Shown one piece after another: positions 35,041 through 46,032 of a DNA stretch of 64,000 nucleotides. The position numbers and the translations under genes are program-made. Origin of the DNA: Kudoa neothunni (lineage: Eukaryota > Cnidaria); the NCBI GenBank assembly GCA_964304625.1, contig OZ199839.1, positions 4,836,001-4,900,000 on the forward strand, given 5' to 3'. Numbering within the stretch: the stretch's first letter is position 1; every line of letters starts with the position of its first letter. The notes below the pieces were generated by a model, which was not told the origin of the DNA, did no database searches, and saw nothing but the letters and a program-made list of their open reading frames with translations.

Positions 35041-37533
35041 GCTATTAAAAATGAGTAATAATTCTAAATCAAAATACATAAGTGTCGAAGAAAAATATAA
35101 TAAAATATTACTCCAGTCTTCCTTATAATGGTGCCAAGGCTCCTACAATCAAACATTTTATGATTTCCTCTGTCTACATTAAGTGGTAGCCTTAACATTA
35201 ATTTTTCTAGCATTCATTATACTTGTTAAGTTAACCATCTTGACAACGATATAATCGACTCCGAAACTCAGACAATAAAAGCGTCTGACAACAGACCAGT
35301 CAGTTTTAAGAAAGCACTAGAGTATGTAAAAAAATTGAAATTATTCTTTGAATATCATGAAAGGAAACTATCAATAAGTTTTTCTCCCTTAGAGGAAGAC
35401 ATTTATGATATTATTTCGAAGAGTTTAACTCGACAAAGAACAACCGATTATTTTTCATTTCAATTTTCATTGTTTTTAAATTAAATTTAACGATTTTCTG
35501 ATTATAAGAAGTTAAAATATAACGTAAAATACAGTCGGTGACCACTAATTCGTAATGGCTTTGTGCGCGCGTGAAAAAAACATGAAAATTTGGATTTTAT
35601 TATTTAATTTTTAAGGCTTTCTAAAATAATCTGTTATTTTTGATTGTATTTGAGTTTTTTCAATATACTCATACACATATGATTCTAATTTAGCTACTTC
35701 ATCACCTAAAGAGTAACCAGCACCTTTGAAAAATATTTTCAAATTTTCTACAAAAATTAGAGCATCTTTAGAAGTGAATTTAGGCTTCGCAGATTCGTCC
35801 TCTATCTCTTCGGGCTCGCTAACGATTTCCTCGTATGAGACGTTCCCTAAATTATCACATACGGGAAACAACTTTCTTCAATACCTAATTCATCGACTTC
35901 TTCTAGAGATGTGGAACTATCTGGAGATAAAATTTTATTGGAATTTTCTGGTTCATTTACGGATGTTTTTAAGCTGAAACCAGATTTAGAGAAACAATTA
36001 ATAATCGTTTCAGGAACTAATGAATTCCAAGTATCCTTAATAAGGGTCATTGCTTCCCATAAATCTAGAGGTTTTATATCCAGTCCAATTTCTGCACGAA
36101 GCGTGTGTCGCCTCGTTAAGTTTTTCCGGTATGTTGCCTTAAATGAACGAATAACACCTTGATCCATTGGTTGTAGGACCGATGTGGTGTTTTGGGGAAA
36201 ATATACTATTTGAACGTTGGAGAGTTCCATGTGTTGATGGCAACTTGCATTGTCCATAAAAAGAACGATTTTTTTGTTTCTACTTCTGAAAATACTGTTA
36301 AGTTTTAACAGATAATTTCTAGAAATGCTTGCTGTCATCCAGCCTTTCGTGTTGTACTCGTAGGGAATTGGAGTAGTATTTATACTTTTAAAGCATCTGG
36401 GTCTGTCATGATGACCTATCACTAAGGGGTCTAGCTTTTCACCATTCATTGAGGCTCCAAGTAATAATGTAATCCTTTTTTTGACTTTTTACCGCAAGAC
36501 ATATTATTTTCAGTAGCAGAAACGTAACTTTTCCCATAATAATATAGATAAATACTTACGCAAAAATAATTGATTGTAGAATATTGTATAATTTCGATCA
36601 TAACGAAAAAATAATAAAGTACTCATTTGGCGCCCATAAAATAATCATGTTGTGGAAGTAATAATATTAACAAAAAATTCTTCATTTAATGTATGTAAAA
36701 ATATCTAATCGAAACAAAAATAATCATTTTTAGGAAAAACTTAAGAGGCGTTGATTGATAGAACAGCGCGGTCTCGTCTACATTGTATATTTGATCCTCT
36801 TTATAATTTTCAAGAATTTTAAGAAGTTGAGTCTTCCATTCTGTGATGATTCCTATGGGTACCATGTTAGCATCACCATGAAAGCTGACTTTTTTAAATT
36901 GAATCTATTTTTAAAGCCGCGAAACCCTCAGTAGCTAACATTTTTGAAATCGTCATCAGAAGCACCGATCTCATTTCTTTTATTAATTATTTCGATGGAC
37001 GATAATTCGATACTTTTTGACCTCATCCAAATGAACCACTCATAAACACGTTGATAGGCTTCTTCATCTTTTCCTTTCCGCATTGATCTTCGTTGGGATG
37101 GAAGCAATTGATTCTCAAATGCTTGTGTAATTTTAGCCCTTTTTTCTAAAATGCCATTTAATGTTGAAATATAACCTATTTTGAAGTGTTTAATAGTTTC
37201 CGTCTTTCTATTTAAGGGCGGCAAACTATCTTAATATTTAATTATGTCATATTTCTCTTGAAGCGTTCTGAATTTGTGAATTCTTTTTTCGGGCATTTAG
37301 AAATAATTACTAATCATCGGTTAATACACACTTTTAAAACTTTTTATTTGACAAAATAAAAAAATAACTCGTATATTTAATTAACAACTCATAATAAACG
37401 TTATTTGACAAATTTAACCGAACGGACAAAGTTTTAGGGGAAGTTACGAATTAACGGTCACCTACTGTAACTGTTCCAGCGCGCGCAATTTTGGGCGGTC
37501 CCGAGGGGATTACGTACTACCGGTTACCTGTTG
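35041..37533 (+). mobile_element. Older Tigger element, internally deleted and split by a younger Tigger
   Basis: The plus-strand reading near 35150 gives KAPTIKHFMISSVY, the Tigger N-terminal helix-turn-helix segment. By 35300 the sequence is already at the C-terminal tail (VSFKKALEYVKKLKLFFEY to RQRTTDYF), so the DDE core has been deleted. The 35532-37467 Tigger follows, and after it comes a Tigger right end: GCGCGCAATTTTGGGCGG, GTCCCGAGGGGATTACG and GGTTACCTG ending near 37533. This fits one element cut in two at a TA. Confidence 0.6.
35532..37467 (-). mobile_element. Tigger/pogo element with broken transposase
   Basis: Terminal repeats are CAGTCGGTGACCACTAATTC at 35532 and the inverted CAGTAGGTGACCGTTAATTC ending at 37467, flanked by TA (35530-35531 and 37468-37469). 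On the minus strand, 37224-36928 encodes the HTH region (TIKHFKIGYISTLNGILE). After a degenerate centre, 36449-35611 encodes MNGEKLDPLVIG, IVLFMDNASCHQH (second Asp), QNTTSVLQPMDQGVIRSF (third Asp) and the C-terminal tail ITDYFRKP. The first Asp region (VYNVDETAL-type) lies near 36770 in a broken frame. A 1936-bp defunct copy. Confidence 0.9.
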
Positions 37534-38589
37534 TAGTAGAAAACCGTGCGCTTTCTCAATTAAAACTTCCTGCAAGACTTGATACGACAGCGTTATCTGT
37601 ATATATCGGAACAATTGTTTTTGAGGGATTGTTTAATTAGACTTTCACAAGAACACACTCTTGACGTAGGAAGAAGGTCCAACTGTTAAAAAAATTTGAT
37701 TAATTTTTCCATGCGATATCCGAAATAAAAGATATGTTCAAAATTCAAATTGGCGATATTTTCAACGATGTGATTATCGGGTAAGCATAGTATGTGGATC
37801 TCTGATAACGTATGTATGAGTATAAACTAAGAGGGAATATTTGAATTTTAACCTAAAGTTTGTAGCAGATTTCTGAAAATCTAGGGCTCTAGAGATCAAA
37901 TTAATATTTCGAAACTTCGTACAATCCTATACCAATTGTAATATCGAATTTAAATATTTTTCTTAACAAAATTTCTAAATTCATTAAATATAAAATTTAT
38001 TCTTTATAATGAATGGCTGAGATCAACACTAGAAAAATTTAAGTTAACTCAAACTAACGAATTTATGGTAAACTAAACAATCCCATAATGAAAATAAAAA
38101 ATTAGTGCATTACAATTAATCTAAGATTCTAATTAAGAATACCTAAACAGCTATTTGTATTCATATTGCTTTGGTAGATCTAATAACTCCAGACTTACGA
38201 AAAATAAATTTATTTTAATGAAACTTAATGAGTCCCTTCTTTCAAAAATTTTATTACACATCAACCTAGCACATTCTTATCTCCCAAAAATATTAAAAAT
38301 TTCAAATAAAAGTACTAACAACTGAAAAATTTTCTTAAAATAGCGATTTAACCTAAGTTAAGTACTTAAATACACAAAATATGCGCTGTAACAATTAGAT
38401 AAAAGAATCCAAGAAGTTTATTTAGTGTTTAACAATAAAGGAAACGACATTTATTGGTTTGACGCAAAAATTACAATAAAAAATAAATAGAATAATAACA
38501 AATGAAAAAACAGTATCAATAAAATGAGCTAGAATTTATAATTTCAATAATGACGCTTAGCAAAATATCAAAATTGAGCGAGTAAAAGA
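37534..38589. other. 3' flank of HYOU1, no gene recognised
   Basis: AT-rich spacer with no coding or repeat signal noticed. Confidence 0.5.
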
Positions 38590-41500
38590 TTAAAGTTCAT
38601 CTTTGGAGGGAGGCTGGGTGAATACTTCTGGCGAAGGATAGTAGCGGTGGTAGGAGTAGTTGAAGTGGTAGTTGAATTTGAGTTGGAAGGTTCGTCAGTA
38701 ACAGCCGATTGTTCGGAATCTTTAGCAGCTTTCTTGGCTGCCTTTTTAGCTGCCTTTTCGGCGGCTTTTTTCTTCTTTTCTTCTTCTTTAGCCTTTTTCT
38801 CAATTTCTTTGTTCGCCCTAGTGATGGTTGAGATGTGTTTGAGGCTGTCTTGTTGGATGGATTCGATAAGGCTCATCACATGAGTAGTGTTGAATGGTTT
38901 ATTCAACCACGGTTTCACTTTGGTCCATTCTTCATAGTCGACAGTAGTTAATTTTTTCAGATTATTAACATTATCAGTAAATCCGTTCAAGTCGGTCATA
39001 TTGAAGGCTGTCTTAACGAGTTCGGAGGAGTTGTTTACAAGTGTGATCAACTGTTGCATTCTATCCACAAGTACTGGCGAAGAAGAGATAAGAGTTTCCA
39101 TGAGTTCTTGTTCGTGTATCCTATTGTGGACAACAGTGAGTGTTTCATTTAGTTCTTTTAGGACATTGTTGTTCACAGTAGCATTGGATTGATAGCCGTA
39201 TTCATCGAACCACGCTGATTTTTCTTCAACAGCCGCTGTCAACTTGGAGAGTTCTTCGTTGTTGACAAATTCCGCATACTTGCCATCACTTTCCAAGTTG
39301 TATCTGCATTCATTGATAAACGATTCAAGTTTGCTCATAGCAGCAGCATTTCTTTCTTTTTCAACCTCCTTCTTTCTAATTAATCTAATTTTTTCTTGAT
39401 AATAATAGATATCATCGTCAGATGGCAATAATTTAGTTTCTACTTCATTTTTCACAATCGACAGAAGATGTTTGAATGTCTTGGCAAGCTTCTTAGCAGG
39501 CGGGGGAGTGGGAGTGGATTTTTGTTGATCTGACTTTTCACCTGTAGTGGCATTACTAGTGATATTCTGCGGTGGTGGAATATCCGTTGTATTTTTTTCA
39601 ATTGGATCTTCAATAGCATCCCTACTAGCATCATTAGCGGTGTTATTAACGGCACGATCAGAGCTCGTGATATTATCAGAAGCTAGATTTTCGGTAATTT
39701 TTTGGGTCGTGTTGTTGGTTTCAACAAGTTGAGGTTCACTTCTAACATCGGTAGTATTGGCGCCTTGTACTGGAATATCTTGTTTGATTTTATAGTCAGA
39801 GTCATCATCCACAATACCCGAATCTTTGCTTTTAGCAGAAAACAAATTGGAGACTTTTTCTTTGATTTTATCAAAAGCGGAAATACCCTCTTTCTTGACA
39901 AACATTGCCTCAGCATAGGTGATCGAAACAACACCAAAATCATCGAAATTAACATGAACTTTGACCATATCAAAAGCGTAGTTGTCTTTGTTTTTTTCGA
40001 TGGCTTCTTTCAGGCCTTTGATGTTATATGTGTGGAGTGCTTCATTAGGTGCAACTATAGACGATTGATCATAATACTCTGGGATGTTTCCGTATTTTAG
40101 CAACACTGTAAAATCGTCTGTGACATTTTTTATAGTTAGCACTTTTCCTTGAGTGGTAGGTTGCATGTGTTTGTAGATAACTTTCTCCACGGTATGTTCA
40201 ACGGAGACACCATCGGCGTTGGTTTCAGTTTTATTATAGACAGCGACAATTGGATAAAGAGCAGCTTTGTTCACAACAATCTTCTTCACCTTGAAAAAAT
40301 TTGATTTTGATGCCAAAATGAAGGTAGCTCCCAAAACACCATCTTCATCTGTGTTTAAAATATTGCTAAGACGTTCCCTAACAGTACAATTAGTTTATTG
40401 TTATTTGTGACTAACAGTAAGCTGAGTCAAAAAACAAAATACGTTCTAGTTTTTTGTTTTATAACCGACTGTACCATGGGAATTCGTGACCCTCCACCCA
40501 TAAGCACTACTTGAGTGAGATCGCTCTGATAATTAAAAAAAAGTATTCAGCTCCACGACAATCATAATAACAAAAATTATTACAACTGCTTTATTGGAGG
40601 ATTTCAACGATTGATCGATAGCATCAAGCATTTGTTCAACATATTCATTACATTGAGACTCCAGCTCGGAAACTGTGATCGTAGTGCTAAAATCTTCATC
40701 TCGGTAAAAAGACTCCAACTACAATTATTTCGGTCACACAATTAAAATCAAAAATTATGGATATTCATATACATATATTTTGGTATGAGGAACACTAGTG
40801 AGGACTTTTTTGATACGTTTAGCCTCTTCGAGTAAGGTGAAGTTTCGACGAGCATTCGAAATGGTGCTGTATTTGACGTTGGCACTTTTCTACACACCGA
40901 ACATCTCAATCTCACATCGTCGGCATTCAAATGAAATACCTCAAATTTTTCTATAATAATATCCATAATTTTTGAGTCAAAATCACCAACACCCTTAAAC
41001 GTATATCCATAGCCAATGATGTTGCAACTGGGATAAGGCTTTTTCTTATTTTTATTCTCATACAATTCCTCACAGCCTAAAAATTTAAACGATAAAACTG
41101 TTGGTAATAACAGTTTATACTGTAAATAGTAGCGTCAGTGTGATAAGCTCCCACATCAACAATCATAAAATTCTATAAGCACACCACACATCAAACGCGC
41201 GTTTACATAATTTTTTAAGTTACGTTATTTTTTGGTGGCATTTTACCATACTTGGCTATCGAGTATCTGATTCCAGCTAAAAGTTTTTAATTAAGTAATA
41301 TTAAGTAAGCGAATTTTTATTCGTTATTTATATGAAGAGTTATTAGATAAGATATATTACTAGCAACATTAGAATCAACTATCTCAACCAATTTCATTCG
41401 AGCAATTTGAGCAGCTCTACAAATTTCATATTAGCAACTATAGCGCAACCTTGGTGAACCACTTTTGATAATAAAGTCGTTGGGTTTGATCGGTAAATGC

Positions 41501-42346
41501 ACGTACAACAATAGCCAAATTTTTAACTTCGCTCTCTATCATTAAATATTACGATAATATTCAATGATAGAGAAAAAATTATTTACTCGAAAATACACTG
41601 GTAGACATTTGAGCGTCATTGATAATCATAGACAAAAGCGCTTCCGGGGAAAAATCCTCACTAAAACTAGAAACCCCTCAACAACAACAAAATATTTTTA
41701 TGATGGATTTACTTTTCTGCACTAAAAACCACATTTTCTAAAGTAGGTTGTCAATTAAATTCAAAAACCAACTTAACAATACCAGTAGTGGCATTTTTCT
41801 TGAGATCTGCATCAGGAAATCGTCGACGATACAAATCCACAACAGTACTATCGTGAGAGTGTCCTAACAGAAAATGTGGATGTCTAAAGGTGGACTTGGG
41901 AAACTTTCTAGCCTATTTAAATTTTTTATCCGATTAAGAAATTCAATAATGATTATTATCAAAGCATTACAGAACTGTACGCATTATCTCCAACAAAACG
42001 CTCGTTTGCTGAAAATCCAACACTATTCAAACTCTTGCGATTTGATTCTCTGGTTGAGTAAATTTAGGGAATAAAACACAAAAACAAAAAGTTACGTGTT
42101 AAGAACCACTTCCATATAATTTCCAGGCTATTATATTTTTGTGGTTAATTTAGAAGAAATAATTACGGAAAAAACTCACTCTTGTCAAAGCTATCTTAAA
42201 CGAATCTGAACCCATATCGACAGCCATTGTAACAGAAAATTCATCTATTTCGCAAAAATCACACATCAAATCGGCAATCTCAACACTTTACTGGGATGTA
42301 GAAAGGTTGTTAAAACCAAAAAAATTGACAGCCTACAAATAAACAT
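38590..42346 (-). CDS. HYOU1: ER chaperone HYOU1 / GRP170 (Hsp70 superfamily)
   Basis: A minus-strand gene of about 15 exons with short introns. Exon 1 (42346-42292) gives a signal peptide, MFICRLSIFLVLTTFLHP. The ATPase domain follows: MAVDMGSDSFKIALTR (human SVDMGSESFKVALVK), PGNYMEVVLN..ESNRKS, NERFVGDNA, FSPEALLSMIIN, IVDVGAYHTDATIY and VVLMGGGSRIPMVQSVIK. The large exon (40377-38703) holds LNTDEDGVLGA and the beta domain, then a long acidic Asn/Thr/Ser-rich loop and the helical domain ending in a Lys/Ala-rich stretch. GRP170 is the ER lumenal nucleotide-exchange factor and holdase for BiP. A terminal intron (38702-38614, 89 nt) joins SEQSA to PPSKDEL and a stop at 38590. Without it, the frame runs to 38568 with no retrieval signal. 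One intron (40915-40890) is only 26 nt. One junction near 41200-41260 is not resolved. Confidence 0.92.
41536..41586 (-). other. HYOU1 intron that is almost entirely a hairpin
   Basis: This 51-nt GT..AG intron lies between exons encoding MSTSVFS and VKNLAIVVRAFTDQ. Bases 41534-41572 form an 18-bp stem with one mismatch and a 3-nt loop (CGA). The stem starts at the 3' splice site, extends 2 nt into the next exon, and covers about three quarters of the intron. None of the other introns I examined shows this. Confidence 0.7.
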
Positions 42347-43224
42347 TCTAATAGATGCGGAAAATCACACACCACCCTTCCAAAAATCCTGACGGAATCT
42401 TACGACTGCTGACGTGTCATTTCAATATTATTAAAAAGAAGATCCACTAACGTGGGCATAGTCTATATATTTTTTTGGATCTATTCATATTTATTTAAAT
42501 ATTTCAATGGTACGATTTCTATATTTTTAATCCTCATACACCAAACAGATCAAACAACATCAATGTGCTATATGTGGTGCGGTATTCCTGCCTAATCCTG
42601 TTAAAAAAATGTGTAAATTTTGCATGCATCTCGTGCTATTTAATTTATGAAAAATAATAGTTGCGAATGATAATCGATAAATACAATTTTTTGATAAAAC
42701 CACCATATTTACCAAAAAATTTTCTGTTATAACCTTCAGTCCTAATGGATTAAACAATGTTTGAGTATGTATTTTATATTTTTATATCAATTTATTTTAA
42801 TAGATATTAGATTTTACGAAATCATGCTGATATCCATAGAATAAAAAGTTTATTATTCGTGAAAATCAGAATTAAAATATGATGCGATTATACTGTTATC
42901 AAAGTATTAAAAATAAATGGTGCTGAATCAATGTTATTGTTTAGATATCTCGGAGCGTTTCGGATCATTCTAGAATCATGTAATTCGACTATCGACGGCA
43001 GTTCGCTAATTGAGCTGGACTGCGTAATCTGTTTATATCACAACATTATTGGTCGTTAAGGTTGAAGAAACCTTTATTAATAACTAGTGCGAAAACCCGG
43101 CGATGCTCGGAAGAGTTAAGCTGACTGTTTTAAATCATGAATAATAAATTTTTTAAATATTTAATTCTTTTTTGTGTTATAAACAGAATATAATGTTTAA
43201 AAATAACACGATAAACAAGAAATA
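42347..43224. other. 5' flank of HYOU1, no gene recognised
   Basis: AT-rich; presumably contains the HYOU1 promoter. No canonical element was identified with confidence. Confidence 0.5.
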
Positions 43225-44230
43225 CAATAAGAAACCAATTTCACGTAATCCCCTCGGGACCAAGGAAAAAGTGCGTAAAATCGGTCACGTCCAATTTCAC
43301 GCACTAGCGTGCGCAATTATATCAGAAAAAATTGACATTTAATAATGATTAAATTATGTTTATAAAGACTAATCAACTATATATTAATTTTTAAATGATA
43401 ATTAAAACTCGAGAAACGTGTTAACAGCACAAAAATATTTTTCAGCGATCTATGAAATACTCTTCTTATTACTATCGGCAGAATAAGGCAGTTTCATCTA
43501 CATTGTAAATATAATTTTCAGATTATCTTTTAAAAAGTGTTCTGATTTAATTGGTTTATTACGGAGTAGTTTCAGATGTAGCAACAGTAGATTAGCTAAT
43601 AAAATTTGATTTTTTAATGTTGGACCTTTTTTTAAAAGAGTGAAACCTACCAAGAATTGCACACGAAGGTAAGCCCTTTTCTTTGACCAATTGATTTCTC
43701 TTGATAATTATCGTGACGACGCTTATTACAATCTTTCTGCTTCGTGTCTACCCAATCCACTCATATACATGTTCATCAACAGAATTAAATTGTCTTGCAT
43801 GCAAATGACTTCTATTTTTAGATTATACAACCATTTATAGGTTTTGATTATTTTATTTTGCATCTCTAGGATGCCATTAGGAGTCAGGATAATAGATATT
43901 TTAAAATGTGATACAGTGACAGTTTTTGGGTTGTTAGATTGAAGACTTTCATAATAATTAGTAATATTGTACTTTTCGGCAATAGATATAGTTTAGGAGT
44001 TTTTTGGCATTTAACATTGACTTAATTAAATAATAAACAAGAAGCAACCGGGAAAAGTGCGTGATCTGTCAACCACGTGACTTTTAATTACGTTATTTAG
44101 CAACTTTTTAAAATAATTTTTATAAAATTTTTGATTGAAATATTATAAGAAACATATTATATAAACAATGACTAATCAATATTCTAACTAGATTGGTTTT
44201 TAAAAAGTGCGTGAAATTGGTTACCTACTG
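43225..44230 (-). mobile_element. Internally deleted Tigger derivative
   Basis: The left end CAATAAGAAACCAATTTCAC and the right end (inverted CAGTAGGTAACCAATTTCAC) are both flanked by TA, giving a 1006-bp element. On the minus strand, the N-terminal part (44010-43480) reads MPKNS, TISIAEKYNITNYYES, TVTVSHFKISIILTPNGIL and, near 43510, a VDETAL motif. The DDE core after the first Asp and the C-terminus are missing. The left subterminal TAATCCCCTCGGGACC is shared with the right end at 37500. A non-autonomous deletion copy. Confidence 0.8.
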
Positions 44231-44424
44231 TATCAATAAAATGAGTCACAAACTACAGATGTATATATTAGTTTAACATTCAAGTTGAGATGCATAAATA
44301 ATCAAATTTGAAATGTCGCGTGTAGCGTACCAACTTAACCGGCAGTAGCCGGTTGATAATCGGATTATTTGTGCTTTGATCGAAGGGGTTTTTATTAGCG
44401 CAAAATACATATTACATCGCGCCA

Positions 44425-45650
44425 AAAAAATGCAAAAGAGAGACCATTTTATTTGGTGCTTCCATGACTGGTAAAAAGCTTGATCCGCTTGTAATAGAGC
44501 ATCTTTGTAAACCTCGATGTTTTAAAAATGTGCCTAATTTGCCAGTCGCTTACGAACATTCAAAAAAAGCTTGGATGAATGGAGCCATCTTTAGGAGATA
44601 TCTGTTAAAATTGAATAGTTTTTTCAAGAGTAAAGACAAAAAAGTACTCCTATTCGTCGACAATGCAAGTTGCCATATTCATCCCGACCTAAGTAATATC
44701 ACTATCGAGTGTCTACCCAAGAATAGTACGAGTGTGTTGCAGCCCCCTGATCAAGGGATTATTCGTTCCTTTAAGGTTTCGTACATTTCAAAATTGATAC
44801 AAAGGAATATTGCTTATGTTGAAGCCGAAATGACTCCTAACCCTCCAGACCTTCTAGATGCTCTGATGATGATAAAAAATAATTGGCATGATGTTAAGCA
44901 ACAGATTATCATTAATTGTTTTGAAAAAGCTGGTTTTATCAAACATGATACAAATATTGTAAATGAAGTCAACATCACTCAAACAAATGAAAAGATAGAG
45001 CCTGACTTGTCTTTGGAAATCGACGAAATAATGAATGAGGAAGATCAGGAACAAAGTAAAGCTGATTTTGAAGATTTCGAACAATATCCTGATAAACTGG
45101 ATAATAAATCGGATGAGGAGTTCCAACTCGATGTCGAAGACAGCATCACTTCAAAATGCGCACTAGAGTGTATAAATAAATTGAAAACCTATTTTAGAAA
45201 TAATAAACTTGAATATTATATACTTCTTTTGAATATTGAAGAAAATGTTGTTGGAAACATAAATAAAAATTTAGTTCAAACTAAAATAACAAACTTCTTC
45301 CCAAAAGCATCGGATAAATCGTAGTATTTTTTTTATTTTGTGTATTTTTTGAAGATAATAAATTTGGTTTAAATGAGTATTTTTGAAGGTATATTTAAAG
45401 AGTAAGACCAATTAAATTAAGTGAACTTACGCATTAAATTATTACAATCTCGTCGCGAATATTCAAATGATTTCCGCTCACACTCAGTAATATTTGGAAT
45501 TTTTAAATTAGGTCTTCATCAGATATTTACGACAATGCATTGAAATGCACAGAATTTATGTATAAGGACAGAAAAAAAATCAAATATATAAATGATGGAA
45601 ATAAGCACACGCGTGCGCGCGAAAAGTACGTAAAATCCGTCTATTACATT
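44425..45650 (+). mobile_element. 5'-truncated Tigger with long open transposase frame
   Basis: Coding begins near 44430 in frame (KRETILFGAS) and continues through an open 286-codon stretch (44464-45324). It contains MTGKKLDPLVIEH, LLFVDNASCH (second Asp), KNSTSVLQPPDQGIIRSF (third Asp) and an acidic tail ending TKITNFFPKASDKS. The first catalytic Asp and HTH region are absent because the copy starts abruptly, so it cannot be functional. A right-end-like tract (GCGCGC, GTACGTAAAATCCGTC) lies near 45618-45650. The uninterrupted frame suggests a fairly recent copy. Confidence 0.82.
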
Positions 45651-46032
45651 ACAGTTCCCGGCATAAGGAATTTATTTCAGCAAACAACAAAAAAAAGCGT
45701 GTCAATCTTATACGTAAAAACTGATGATATCTCTCAATTACCATATGATAGAGCATATAAGGTAGAAAATTAACTTCAACAGATCATCACCATGACATAA
45801 GCACGCACTAATCCTATAGTTGAACTCATGTAATCCGATAAACAAACTTTAAATCGACAAAATCACCATTTTCTAAACACTTTTGGGGATATTTGGAAGT
45901 GTGAAAACGATTCAAAAATTTTTTGAAACATTTCGATTTATAGAAAATTTCATATGTCTCTCTATAAGGAAAAAAATTGGATGCACATGCGTATTCGCTG
46001 ACACACACACGGATACTTCAACTTTATTTGTA
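45651..46032. other. Spacer with dispersed repeat C copy
   Basis: No gene. The segment 45950-46014 (minus) belongs to repeat family C, sharing the GT-rich tract, TACGCATGTGCATCC and TAGAGAGACATAT with the copy at 53893. Confidence 0.5.

Noticed and set aside
38597-38803. Lys/Arg/Pro-rich frame overlapping the HYOU1 tail
   Set aside because: It is the shadow of the Lys/Ala-rich segment in another frame.
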